This document shows, one piece after another, positions 44,803-53,900 of a DNA stretch of 64,000 nt. Every line of letters begins with the position of its first letter. Position 1 is the first letter of the stretch. The notes under the pieces are model-generated. The model saw only the letters and a program-made list of their open reading frames with translations, ran no database searches and was not told where the DNA came from. Source of the stretch: Martinezella tropici (lineage in GTDB: Bacteria > Pseudomonadota > Alphaproteobacteria > Rhizobiales > Rhizobiaceae); assembly GCF_008370325.1 (NCBI RefSeq), contig NZ_VNIP01000010.1, positions 124,001 through 188,000 of the forward strand. The letters run 5' to 3'. The position numbers and the translations under genes are program-made.

Positions 44803-45890
44803 CGAAGCCGACCGAAAACGAGCCGAACGGTAACCGCCGACCCGCCGCCTTTACGCTGGAACCGGACGCCTCCAGAAAAGACGCAGATATCAAGGCCATG
44901 CCACCGGCGGTGCGCAGGCCGCAAAGCTTCGATGCCGATGTCGTCCTGACTCCAGACGAAGAAGATCCCTTCATCAATCCGACCCTCGATGCCGATGCGG
45001 ACGGAACCGCCATTGCTAGGCCCCGCCGCGCGGGGTTTTCCTTCGGCAAGATAGCGTTTGGCGCGCTCGGAATTATCGTCTCGCTCGCCTTCGGTCTCTG
45101 GACCGACCAACTCATCCGCGACCTGTTCAGCCGCGCCGACTGGCTGGGCTATACAGCCCTTGCGGTCGTCACCGTCGGCATTCTGGCCGTGCTTGCCATC
45201 GTGATCCGCGAAACGGCCGGCATGATGCGGCTGGCCGCCGTGCAGACCATCAAGGCAGAAGCGGAAGCCGCCATCGTGGAGACCCGACCGGCCCGCGCCA
45301 AAGCGCTGGTGAAGCGTCTCTGCACACTGCTGGAAGCCAACCCAGATACCGCTAGGGGCCGTGCGACGCTGAAGGCGGCAGAGGATGACATCATCGATGC
45401 GCCACAGCTGATCGACCTTGCTGAGCGCGAGCTCCTCGGCCCGCTCGACCGCCGGGCGCGGGCACTGATTCTCGGCGCCTCAAAACGGGTATCGGTCGTA
45501 ACGGCGGTCAGTCCACGCGCCCTCGTCGATATTCTCTATGTTCTTTACGAGGCGGCAAAACTGGTCCGCGCAATGGCGGAACTCTATGGCGGCAGGCCGG
45601 GCACGCTCGGCATGATCAGGCTTATGCGCGACGTGCTCGCCCATCTCGCCGTTACGGGCTCCATCGCAGTCGGCGACAGCATCATCCAGCAACTGATCGG
45701 CCACGGGCTGGCGTCGAAGCTTTCAGCCCGTCTTGGCGAAGGCGTCGTCAACGGCATGATGACGGCGAGGATCGGAATAGCCGCGATGGATCTTTGCCGC
45801 CCGCTTGCCTTCAAGGCACTCAAGCGGCCCGGCATCGCCGATTTTGCCGGCGACCTCACGCCGAATATCACCGGCCGCAACACGACGTGA
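44799..45890 (+). CDS. YcjF-family (DUF697, TIGR01620) membrane protein
   Basis: 363 residues. The N-terminal 85 residues are hydrophilic (PVFNPTLDADADG-like acid stretch). Two transmembrane helices follow (IAFGALGIIVSLAFGLWTDQ and AVVTVGILAVLAIVI-type), then the DUF697 domain with DILYVLYEAAKLVRAMAELYG. It begins inside the YcjX stop (ATGA, 44799-44802), so the two products are likely partners. A weak hairpin (ACCTG-AAAAT-CAGGT, 45893-45907) lies just past the stop. Confidence 0.82.
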   Translation: MTKPTENEPNGNRRPAAFTLEPDASRKDADIKAMPPAVRRPQSFDADVVLTPDEEDPFINPTLDADADGTAIARPRRAGFSFGKIAFGALGIIVSLAFGLWTDQLIRDLFSRADWLGYTALAVVTVGILAVLAIVIRETAGMMRLAAVQTIKAEAEAAIVETRPARAKALVKRLCTLLEANPDTARGRATLKAAEDDIIDAPQLIDLAERELLGPLDRRARALILGASKRVSVVTAVSPRALVDILYVLYEAAKLVRAMAELYGGRPGTLGMIRLMRDVLAHLAVTGSIAVGDSIIQQLIGHGLASKLSARLGEGVVNGMMTARIGIAAMDLCRPLAFKALKRPGIADFAGDLTPNITGRNTT

Positions 45891-45994
45891 TGACCTGAAA
45901 ATCAGGTGCTTTAGCATCATGGAAACCAAGCATTAACCATTCTGCGGCAAAAGTGGGAACCAGTTTTACGGTTCCGCCTCGCTAGGAAATATCC

Positions 45995-46546
45995 ATGTTT
46001 TCGCGTCGATTTCTTCTTGTAAGCAGTTTTGCCGCCGCAGCCCTCTCTACAGGCGCTGGCGTGCAATCAGCCGACGCGGCGCCCCGCGACAAGGCCTTCT
46101 TTCAGTCGATATCAGGCACCTGGAGCGGCCCCGGCGAAATCGTGGCCGGCAAGTATAAGGGCACGAAATTCACCTGCAATCTCTCGGGTAAACCGTCCGA
46201 CGGCGGCAATGCCGGTGTTAAGCTCGACGGCACTTGCCGCGTCGGGGTCTTCCAGCAGCCGATGTCGGCCGAGATCACGCAAAGCGGCGGCTCCTACAGC
46301 GGAAAATTCCTTGATGGCGCGGCCGGCAAGGGTCTCGACGTCACCTCGGGCACGGTCAATGACAATACCGTCGTCCTCGGGCTGATCCGTCAGAAACTGA
46401 ACGGCGCCATGATCGCTCGCGTTTCGGACAACAAGTCGATGAATGTCACCATCTCGGTGAAGGTCGGCGAACAGATGGTGCCTGTCATCGGCGTCACCCT
46501 GAAGCGGGCCGATGTCGATCAGATGGCGGTCGGATCGATCCAGTAA
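45995..46546 (+). CDS. Secreted protein, function unknown
   Basis: 183 residues with a signal peptide MFSRRFLLVSSFAAAALSTG that ends near QSADAA|PRDK. The mature part is beta-rich and has repeated short strands (SGTWSGPGEIVAGKYKGTKF, CNLSG, GTCRVGVF), one likely disulfide and a Gly-rich centre. I do not recognise the family; it may bind lipid or carbohydrate in the periplasm, but this is a guess. A perfect 19-bp terminator follows. Confidence 0.65.
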   Translation: MFSRRFLLVSSFAAAALSTGAGVQSADAAPRDKAFFQSISGTWSGPGEIVAGKYKGTKFTCNLSGKPSDGGNAGVKLDGTCRVGVFQQPMSAEITQSGGSYSGKFLDGAAGKGLDVTSGTVNDNTVVLGLIRQKLNGAMIARVSDNKSMNVTISVKVGEQMVPVIGVTLKRADVDQMAVGSIQ

Positions 46547-46565
46547 ACTTCGGATATCGGTGCTC

Positions 46566-46609
46566 AAAAAGCAAAAAGGCCGGCAAACTCGCCGGCCTTT
46601 TTGCTTTTT
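46566..46609. terminator. Strong bidirectional terminator between secreted protein gene and folK
   Basis: Positions 46566-46584 are the exact reverse complement of 46591-46609, a 19-bp stem with core GGCCGGC around loop AAACTC. T-runs occur on both strands. It separates the plus-strand gene from folK, whose stop begins at 46621. Confidence 0.95.
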
Positions 46610-46620
46610 CATATTGCGGT

Positions 46621-47148
46621 TCAGGCGGTTCGCCACCAGTCACAATTTTCATCCGCGACCTCGATGCCCTCGACATCGACCTCCAGCAACCAGTCGCTGA
46701 TCTTGCGGCCGTTGACGACGAGATCGGCTGCAAAATCGGCAAGCGGCATCAGCACGAAGCCACGCTCGACCATCCGCGGATGGGGGATGGTCAAGAGCGG
46801 CTCCACCTGCTGCAGATCTCCATAGGTCAGCACATCGATATCGATCGTCCTCGGCCCCCAGCGTTCGATCCGCACCCGCTTCATCTGCCGCTCTATATCG
46901 AGGCATACGTCGAGCAGGGCTTCCGGCGCCAGAGTGGTATCGACGGCCGCGCAGGAATTGTAGAAAAAGGACTGGTCCGTCTTGCCCCACGGCGGTGTGC
47001 GGTAAAGCCGCGACACCGAAACCACCTGGCAATCGGCGCGCTGATCCAGTGTGCGAAGGGCGAACGCCATGGCACGGACCGGATTGTCCAGGTTGCCGCC
47101 AAGACCGAGCGTCGTCCGCACCGCCAGGTTTTCAGGCAAAATGCTCAA
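46621..47148 (-). CDS. folK: 6-hydroxymethyl-7,8-dihydropterin pyrophosphokinase (HPPK)
   Basis: 175 residues. Family marks are LGLGGNLDNP near the start, SRLYRTPPWGKTDQ and the Mg/ATP loop RWGPRTIDIDVLTYGD, then IPHPRMVERGFVLMPL. It makes the pyrophosphate of hydroxymethyl-dihydropterin for folate. It overlaps folB by 17 bases (47132-47148), so folP, folB and folK form one operon reading leftwards. Confidence 0.95.
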   Translation of the reverse strand: MSILPENLAVRTTLGLGGNLDNPVRAMAFALRTLDQRADCQVVSVSRLYRTPPWGKTDQSFFYNSCAAVDTTLAPEALLDVCLDIERQMKRVRIERWGPRTIDIDVLTYGDLQQVEPLLTIPHPRMVERGFVLMPLADFAADLVVNGRKISDWLLEVDVEGIEVADENCDWWRTA

Positions 47149-47503
47149 TGCTCACCTGCACATAATCGAGGACGCCCGGAACCGGGGCATTGGGTTTGCG
47201 CACCGTGATCTTGGCGCGGCGGATGCTGGGAAAGCGCCGGCACAGCTCCTTCGCCACATCGAGCGCCAGCGCTTCGATCAGATAGCGACGGCGTCCGGTC
47301 ACGATCTCCTCGATGACGGTGAATGCGACGCCGTAATTGACGGTATCGTCGATCGAATCACGCTCCAGCGCATCGCCCGCTTCGACGTCGAGCTCGGCAT
47401 CGACAAAGAAGCGCTGACCAAGGAACTCCTCCTCGTCATGCACGCCATGGCGAGCAAAGAAAGCGCAATTCTGCAGAGTAATGGTATATGTCACGGCGCT
47501 CAT
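47132..47503 (-). CDS. folB: Dihydroneopterin aldolase
   Basis: 123 residues. FFARHGVHDEEEFLGQRF, with the active-site His/Glu pair, is followed by DDTVNYGVAFTVIEEIV and KPNAPVPGVLDYVQVSI. The enzyme splits dihydroneopterin to 6-hydroxymethyl-dihydropterin and glycolaldehyde. ATG 47503 (MSAVTYTITLQNCAF) is the usual start. Downstream of folP with a 54-base gap and overlapping folK. Confidence 0.95.
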   Translation of the reverse strand: MSAVTYTITLQNCAFFARHGVHDEEEFLGQRFFVDAELDVEAGDALERDSIDDTVNYGVAFTVIEEIVTGRRRYLIEALALDVAKELCRRFPSIRRAKITVRKPNAPVPGVLDYVQVSIEHFA

Positions 47504-47557
47504 GGCGTCCCTCCATTTCGAACAGGCACAACGGCGTCCGAAAAACGCTCCCTACCT

Positions 47558-48433
47558 TCAAGGATCATGTTTAAGTCTCGCGCGCGTTCTGAGAATAGCA
47601 TCCGCAACCGCCAGCGCGTCCCTGTTGATTGCGACATTGTGTACGCGGAATAGCGCAGCTCCCTGCAGGCGCAGGATCGCACTGGTCGCAGCCGTTCCGA
47701 CATCGCGATCGGACGCATCGCGGCCCGTGATGGTGCCGACAAACCGCTTGCGCGAGGTGCCGACCAACAGCGGCAGCTCGAAACGAAGCAGCGCATTGAA
47801 TCGCGCCATCAGTTCCAGATTCTCCTCCGCACTTTCCTTGGCAAAACCAAAACCGGGATCGAGCACGATATTCCGCCTGTCGACGCCCGACGCCGCGGCG
47901 ATATCGAGCGATCGGCTGAGGAACAGCATCTGGTCGTCGATCACGTCGGGCAGCTTCGATCTGTCACGACCGGTATGCATGATGCAAAGCCCGGCACCCG
48001 TTTGCGCCGCTACGGCGGCGATATCCGGCTCGCGCTGCAGGCCGAAGACGTCGTTGACGATATGCGCGCCGGCCCCGACCGCCAGCCGCGCCGTATCGGC
48101 ACGATAGGTATCGACCGAGATCAGGGCGTCAGTCCTGCCCCGCAACGCTTCGATGACGGGCAGCACCCGCCCCTGCTCCTCGCTGGCGCTGACGGCGGCG
48201 GCACCAGGCTTCGTCGATTCGCCGCCGATATCGATGATAGCAGCCCCCTCCTGGACGCAAGCCAAGGCATGCGCAACCGCTGCGTCGACGGCCTCGTAAT
48301 GCCCGCCGTCGGAAAAGGAATCCGGCGTCACATTGACGATCGCCATGATGGCGCTCTCTTTGCCGAGCTCGAGGCTGCGGCCATGGGCGACATGCCAGGT
48401 TTGGCTGCGAAGCTCCGTCACGAACCGTCCCAT
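47558..48433 (-). CDS. folP: Dihydropteroate synthase
   Basis: 291 residues, TIM barrel. IMAIVNVTPDSFSDGG is the pyrophosphate-binding loop 1, AIIDIGGESTKPGA is loop 2, and ISVDTYRADTARLAV, IVNDVFGLQ, IVLDPGFGFAK and VGTSRKRFVG complete the site. It joins p-aminobenzoate to the pterin and is the sulfonamide target. The start at 48433 has only a weak ribosome site. It heads the folP-folB-folK operon and diverges from the DUF922 gene. Confidence 0.95.
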   Translation of the reverse strand: MGRFVTELRSQTWHVAHGRSLELGKESAIMAIVNVTPDSFSDGGHYEAVDAAVAHALACVQEGAAIIDIGGESTKPGAAAVSASEEQGRVLPVIEALRGRTDALISVDTYRADTARLAVGAGAHIVNDVFGLQREPDIAAVAAQTGAGLCIMHTGRDRSKLPDVIDDQMLFLSRSLDIAAASGVDRRNIVLDPGFGFAKESAEENLELMARFNALLRFELPLLVGTSRKRFVGTITGRDASDRDVGTAATSAILRLQGAALFRVHNVAINRDALAVADAILRTRARLKHDP

Positions 48434-48510
48434 CCCATTGAAAATGAAAAAACCTTGCGCTTGATATTGCGCTCACAGTGGCTATGCCGCAAGGTTCGCC
48501 GAAGTTCAAC

Positions 48511-49149
48511 ATGGTAGCGACACGAATGCCGCTTGCGTTCCAAAAGATAAGTATTTCGTGTGCTCTGTTGCTCGCGTTCTGCATACCCGGTGTGGCTAAT
48601 GCCGAAGTCGTCGCCCGCAAATCCATTTCCTATTTCGATATCAAAGGCAGCACAGCCGACGAGCTTGATGCGGCGCTGAACCAGCGCGGGCCGCTTGCGA
48701 TGGGTTCCAGCAGCCATCATCCCGGCGCGACGAAAATCCGCTTCGGCGGCAACGCGACCTACAGCGAGGCGAATGGGCGGTGCTATATCTCCAGCGTCAA
48801 GGTCACGGTCGATACTGAAATCATCCTGCCGCGTTGGCGCGACCGGCGCCATGCCAGCAAGCAGCTTTCGACGATATGGGACACATTGGCCGCCGACATC
48901 CGGCGCCATGAGGACCGGCACGTCGAGATCGCCCGAGAGCACGCACGGCAAATGGAACGACGGATCCTGTCCCTGCCATCGGCGAGCAATTGTGACGCGC
49001 TCCAGGAAAAAGCAAACGACGTGACGACGCGGGAAACCGAGCGGCACGACGCCGACCAGGCCCGCTTCGACCGGATCGAGGCCATCAATTTCCAGAACCG
49101 GATACAGCGGTTGTTATACTATCGCAGCCGTCACAGCGGCCAGCGATAG
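48511..49149 (+). CDS. DUF922 family predicted secreted Zn-dependent protease
   Basis: About 212 residues. The signal peptide region is FQKISISCALLLAFCIPG ending NAEV. The HExxH motif is HEDRH in ADIRRHEDRHVEIAREHA near residue 140, and further His and Glu residues lie in the following helix. This fits the DUF922 family of predicted exported metalloproteases. ATG 48511 is chosen for signal-peptide fit; in-frame GTG 48478, ATG 48484 and ATG 48526 are possible. A disulfide is likely (CYISS and SNCDAL). Substrate unknown. Confidence 0.78.
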   Translation: MVATRMPLAFQKISISCALLLAFCIPGVANAEVVARKSISYFDIKGSTADELDAALNQRGPLAMGSSSHHPGATKIRFGGNATYSEANGRCYISSVKVTVDTEIILPRWRDRRHASKQLSTIWDTLAADIRRHEDRHVEIAREHARQMERRILSLPSASNCDALQEKANDVTTRETERHDADQARFDRIEAINFQNRIQRLLYYRSRHSGQR

Positions 49150-49281
49150 ATCGCACCCCCATTATTTTAGGGAAATTGCCTACGGACGAACGCCGACTGT
49201 GGGAAAACAGCCACTATTTCTGTGAATCGTCCCACCGCGTCGTTCTTTGAACTTTACGAGAATCTGAAATAGGTTTTTCCT

Positions 49282-49525
49282 ATCAATTACAGAGATAAGC
49301 GCACCAGATGATTCGAAAATACTGGGCGGTATCTCGAAAAGGATCGATTGAGAGTGCCTGCGGCGGCGGGTTCGTTCGCTCTTCGGCGCAGTCGGGTTTG
49401 TTTTTCAAAGCATGCGCTAAGTGTTCTCCTGGCGCGTCCTCAAGCCGCAGGTGTTTCCTCCCTTGCCTGTCGGTGATGCGCCCGCCTTGCCTCGCTCGCT
49501 GATCAGCTGAGCGGGGCATCTTTTT
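49282..49525 (+). ncRNA. Probable small RNA (or long 3' UTR) ending in a strong terminator
   Basis: The 450-base gap 49150-49599 has no protein-like frame. Within it, CCTGCGGC (49357-49364) pairs with GCCGCAGG (49444-49451), closing a domain of about 95 bases. An unpaired TCCTCCC (49456-49462) is complementary to ribosome-binding sites. The stretch ends in a terminator at 49475-49525. A weak promoter candidate (TTGAAC, 17 bases, TAGGTT at 49247-49275) sets the rough 5' end. It does not resemble tmRNA, RNase P, SRP or 6S RNA. It could also be the 3' UTR of the DUF922 gene. Confidence 0.45.
49475..49525 (+). terminator. Rho-independent terminator of the probable small RNA
   Basis: GATGC plus CCCGC (49475-49479 and 49481-49485, one bulged G) pairs with GCGGG plus GCATC (49511-49520), and TTTTT follows at 49521-49525. 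The apical loop contains the palindrome GCTGATCAGC. The U-run is on the plus strand. Confidence 0.82.
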
Positions 49526-49599
49526 GGGATGGGGCTCCGGAATAAATCGTCCGGCGAGTATCAAGAACCTTCCTTGAAGGAAGCCTGCCTGAGAAAGCG

Positions 49600-49920
49600 T
49601 CAGGCCTGGCGCTCCGGCACATGCACGACGAGCCCATCGAGGGCGCTCGTCATCTTGATCTGACAGGAGAGACGCGAATTCGGCCGGACGTCGAAAGCGA
49701 AATCCAGCATGTCTTCCTCCATCGCCTCGGGGCTGCCGACCTTCGCGGTCCAATCCTCGTCGACATAGACGTGACAGGTAGCGCAAGCGCACGCACCGCC
49801 GCATTCTGCTTCGATGCCGGGAACGGAGTTTCGCACGGCATTTTCCATCACGGTGGATCCCTCGTCGACATTGAGGTCAAAGCGCGTGCCGTCGAAGGCG
49901 ACGATGGTCAATTTGGTCAT
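49600..49920 (-). CDS. [2Fe-2S] ferredoxin, adrenodoxin type
   Basis: 106 residues. The four cluster cysteines are seen as ECGGACACATCHVYV (C-x5-C-x2-C) and RLSCQIKMT, with the adrenodoxin-like acidic patch between them (EDWTAKVGSPEAMEEDMLDF). It carries electrons for mono-oxygenases, Fe-S assembly or heme-related steps; no partner is next to it. ATG 49920 (MTKLTIVAFDGTRFDL) is the natural start. It reads against the probable small RNA. Confidence 0.93.
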   Translation of the reverse strand: MTKLTIVAFDGTRFDLNVDEGSTVMENAVRNSVPGIEAECGGACACATCHVYVDEDWTAKVGSPEAMEEDMLDFAFDVRPNSRLSCQIKMTSALDGLVVHVPERQA

Positions 49921-50083
49921 GTGGGTGAATTCCGATATTCGTGAATGAGGGACGATCGGAATTTTACTTCCAACAAATCGCTGGGGCAGTCAACATTTGC
50001 GCCGCCGAAACGGTTTACCGGTCAGGCGGCGCTGGTATCACATTCTATTGACCTTCAGGCCATTGACCTTCAGGTGGATCGCT

Positions 50084-50452
50084 TCAGCGCGAGAGCTTCA
50101 GAATAAAATTCTGGGCCTCGACGACACAGGTCGTGACCGCCGCCATGCGCGCGGCGTCGCCGACATTGCTTTCGAGCGCGCCGGCTGCATCGGCGACGCG
50201 GAAGGCGCCGACGGCACCGGCCGCACCCTTCAGCTTGTGCGACGCCGCCTCGATGCGCTTGGGGTCACCGCTGCCGATCTCCTGCAGGCAGGAACGGGCC
50301 TGCCTGGCGAACATCTGCAACACCTCGACCTCCAGCGCCTTGTCGCCCATCGTCTGCTTGCCGAGATGGACGAGATCGATCGCCCGTTCCCGCGAAGGGG
50401 CAGCGCCCCTCGAATTATCCGGAGATTCAAACGCAATATTCAAAGCTGCCAT
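50084..50452 (-). CDS. Histidine phosphotransfer (Hpt) domain protein
   Basis: 122 residues, all-helical Hpt domain. The phospho-acceptor is His72 in EAASHKLKGAAGAVGAFRVA, with the usual Lys and Gly positions. It has no kinase or receiver domain, so it would shuttle phosphate between separate proteins. It is smaller than and unlike the ChpT family, so it is probably not ChpT itself. It diverges from gpr/rgsE across a 492-base gap holding CtrA-type sites. Confidence 0.85.
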   Translation of the reverse strand: MAALNIAFESPDNSRGAAPSRERAIDLVHLGKQTMGDKALEVEVLQMFARQARSCLQEIGSGDPKRIEAASHKLKGAAGAVGAFRVADAAGALESNVGDAARMAAVTTCVVEAQNFILKLSR

Positions 50453-50944
50453 GTGCCAATGCTCCCGTCATTTATCTATGACTGTTTTAGGGACGTGCCG
50501 CATAGTTGCGGCCCGGGCATGGCCATCCAGTTAAATTTTGGCACATTGAGGGCCGAAAACTCCAGACATGGTTAACGTCCGTTAAACATGCTCAAAATCT
50601 TGAGTTTTCATGGCGTTGAACAGGCAAACAGGGTTAATGCCGTCTTAACGATCCACTGACTTTAAGGTGGAATTAATTGTCATGACTGGGGGAATGTGTC
50701 ACTACGATACTAGTAAATTGGGCTCATGGCACATGTCTTTGCCCAGGAAGTGGATGATGGTAATGTTTTCATAACATCCGTTTGAAAAACCAGTTATCCA
50801 CTCTGAAATGTAACGGGAAATCCAACGTCGATATTAATCGAAAGCGGAGGACCCAACGGGAGGCAGGGTTCGTCTTTTCCGGCGCGGCGGAATTACCGGA
50901 AAAGACACGGCAAGCCCGAGTGAGTTGTAACGAGGCGTAACCGC
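50453..50944. other. 492-base divergent regulatory region between hpt and gpr/rgsE
   Basis: No open frame or RNA gene is supported. It holds a cluster of TTAA half sites (50531-50534, 50572-50575, 50582-50585, 50634-50637, 50645-50648), including one full CtrA box. A purine-rich GGAGG stretch lies near 50846-50863, well upstream of the gpr start. The gpr start itself has only GAGGCG about 8 bases before the ATG. Confidence 0.55.
50634..50648. promoter_or_regulatory. CtrA binding site (TTAA-N7-TTAA)
   Basis: TTAATGCCGTCTTAA is an exact match to the CtrA consensus TTAA-N7-TTAA and is followed by C, also preferred. A near-box with six-base spacing (TTAA-N6-TTAA) lies at 50572-50585. It is 297 bases upstream of gpr/rgsE and 182 bases from the hpt start, so either or both may be controlled. 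Confidence 0.7.
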
Positions 50945-53900
50945 ATGGCGAACAAAAAGTACATCGAGTCGGTCGAAGACAAGGCCTTCCAGGCATTGGA
51001 CGAAGCTCTGCAGATCGATTTCAGTGACGAGAACTTGGAGTCTCGCAGTGCCCCTACGCCCGATGTCCCGGAGCAAAAAGTGTCTGAGCCGCCGAAACAG
51101 CCGATAAAGCAAAGCAGGGATGATGCAGCCCGCAATACCGGCGGCATGCGCAGCACTGCAGCCCCCGCCGCAACACCTCGCTCCGCCGAGGCGCCAAGAA
51201 ACCCGAACCTTGCGGCCGCCAATGATGGCAACCGGGCAAGTTCCGCCAGCATCCTGAAGGCGCTGGACAGCGGCTCTCAGAGCCGCGCGGTGCGCAATGC
51301 CACGATCTTCTCGCTGTTTTGGATCATCGGCGGTGCCGGTCTCGCCTTCCTTCTTTACGGCACCCAGATCCGAAACATCCATTCCTTCGCCGATCTGGCC
51401 GCCCTGCCCGGCGTTATCGCCTGCATCGTCGGCATCATCGTTCCGGTCCTTCTTTTCTACGCTTTCGGCATGATGATCTCGCGTGCGCATGACATGCGCA
51501 ACGCGGCCCGCTCCATGGCGGAAGTCGCTTTGCGTCTGGTCGAGCCGGAAACGGTCGCCTCCGAGCGCATCATGACAGTCGGCCAGGCGGTGCGGCGTGA
51601 AGTCTCGGCGATGAATGAGGGCATCGAGCGCACCATTGCGCGCGCCACCGAACTGGAAACCCTCGTCCATTCCGAAGTCAACGCCCTGGAGCGCAGCTAC
51701 GCAGACAACGAACTGCGCGTGCGCGGTCTCGTCCACGAGCTCGGCACCGAACGCGACGCGATCATCAATCACGCCGAGCGGATCCGCTCGTCGATCGTCG
51801 GTGTACACGATCAGATCAAGGAAGATCTGTCGCTGGCGACCGAAGAGATCGCCGTGCGCCTCTCCACCTCGGGCGAAGCCTTCGCGTCGATGATCGACAC
51901 GCGCGCGGCCGTCTTGATGGAGAAGTCGGATTCCGCCGTCGAGGCGCTCGGCACGCTGCTTGCCGCCAAGACGGACAGCCTGTTGCAGAACCTCAACGCC
52001 TCCGGCCTGGCGCTGAGCCACGAATTCGATACCCGCCTGGAATCCCTGTCGTCGACCCTTTCCGAACGCGGCAAGGAACTGCTCGGCCACTTCGAAACGC
52101 GCGCATCGACCCTCGACGCCAACACCGAAAAGCTGAACTCCGCGCTCAACGAACGTGCCCGCCAGCTCAATGAAACGCTGGTCGCGCGCACGAAGGAAAT
52201 CAGCGAAAGCCTCACCGGCGGCGAGCGGTCCATCACCGGTACGCTGGACAATGTGCTGTCCCGCCTCAACACCGCGCTCGATGAAAAGGGCGCGAGCTTC
52301 CGCCAGAGCCTGCAGTCGACGGCCGATGACGCCATCATGGATATAGACCTGCGCTCCGGCTTTTTCGACGAGCGCTTCCAATCGACGATCGCGCAGCTTT
52401 CGACCGCCTTCGACGAACGCGTATCGGAATTCACCTCCGCCTTCGACAAGCGCGCCGGCTCGCTGGACAGCAAGCTGTCGGAAAGCCTCGCCCGCATCAA
52501 TCAGAGCCTCGGCAGCAACTCGGATGCCTTGGAAGGCATTCTGACCTCCAGCATCGAACGCCTGGGCTCGCATCTCACCGATCAGTCTTTCGCGCTCGCG
52601 ACCACTCTTGCGACCGGTCAGGAAGTGCTGGAAAGCGCAATCGGCTCCAGGGCCGGAGAGATCACCTCCGCGCTTCAGAACGCCACCAGCGGAATTTCCT
52701 CCGCCCTGGCATCGGGCACGAGCGAACTGAACACCACCCTCGCCTCGCATGCCGGCGCCTTCACCTCGGCTGTACAGGGTGTCACGCGGGATGTCTCGAC
52801 CGCGCTGCAAAGCGGCACGGAAGAACTCACGACGGCCTTTGCCGGCCGCGCCAGCGAGATCAACAACACGCTCTCCTCCCGGACGAGCGAGATCACCCAG
52901 GCGCTTGGCTCCGCGCATGAGCGCATTGATGCCGTCATGGCTGCCCGCAGCAGCGCGCTTTTCGGCGCTCTGACCGACAACCAGTCGCGATTTGAACAGA
53001 CGCTTGCCGAGCGTTCGCAGGCAATCACCAATGCCGTCAGCGGCTCTCACGAGCACCTGACCGCCGCCCTCGACGAACGCACCTCTATGCTGGCAATTTC
53101 GCTGGCGGAAAACCAGCTCCGCCTCGAAAACACGCTGGCAAGCCGCGCCGACGCCATCACCAGCGCCGTTGCCGATACACATGGTAAGCTTGCCGAGACG
53201 CTCGACGACAAGACGATGGCGCTCGCCATAGCCCTTTCCGAGGGCCAGTCCCGCTTGGAAGACACTGTGTCCGGCCACGCGGATCATGTTGCCGGCACCA
53301 TGGACGCAAAGACCAAGGAGCTCGCCCGCGCGCTTGCCGAAGGCCAGGCGCGTCTCGAAAGCACCGTTTCCGGCCACGCCGAAAGCGTCACGAACGCTCT
53401 GGACGACAGAACCATGGCACTTGCCATCGCGCTTTCTGAAAGCCAGGCAAGGCTGGAAGAAACCGTCTCCGGCCATGCCGAGCGCGTCGCCGACACGCTA
53501 GACGGCAAGACCGGCGCGCTTGCCGCCGCCCTAACCAGCGGGCAAAGCCGCCTTGAGGCAACGCTTGCCAATCGCGCCGAGGAGATCATCAAGGCGTTTG
53601 CCGGCAATCATGCGTCCCTGGTCGATGCCCTCGACGACAGGGCAATGGCCCTCGCCATTGCGCTTTCTGAAAGCCAGGCTCGCCTTGAGGGCGCAATCTC
53701 GGGTCATGCCGACCAAGTCACCACGACGCTCGACGACAAGACGATGGCTCTGGCCATCGCCCTTTCGGAAGGCCAGGCACGGTTGGAGGATACCGTCGCC
53801 GGCCACGCCGAGCGGGTCGCCAATACGATGGACGGCAGGACGAAGGCACTTTCCGACGCGCTGACGTCTGGCCAGTCCCGCCTCGAGGCGACGCTTGCCA

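Noticed and set aside
49308..49502. Short plus-strand frame of 64 codons in the 49150-49599 gap
   Set aside because: Composition is Cys/Ser/Arg-rich and not protein-like, and it overlaps strong RNA stems. The structured-RNA reading fits better.
49150..49599. tmRNA, RNase P RNA, SRP RNA or 6S RNA in this gap
   Set aside because: None of the conserved cores I know (for example the GAGGAAAGTCC core of RNase P or the SRP GGAA tetraloop stem) is present. Left as an unclassified probable sRNA.
50834..53476. Open frame of 880 codons on the minus strand across the 5' half of gpr/rgsE
   Set aside because: Antisense to a recognised protein. Its repeats only mirror the coding repeats of gpr.
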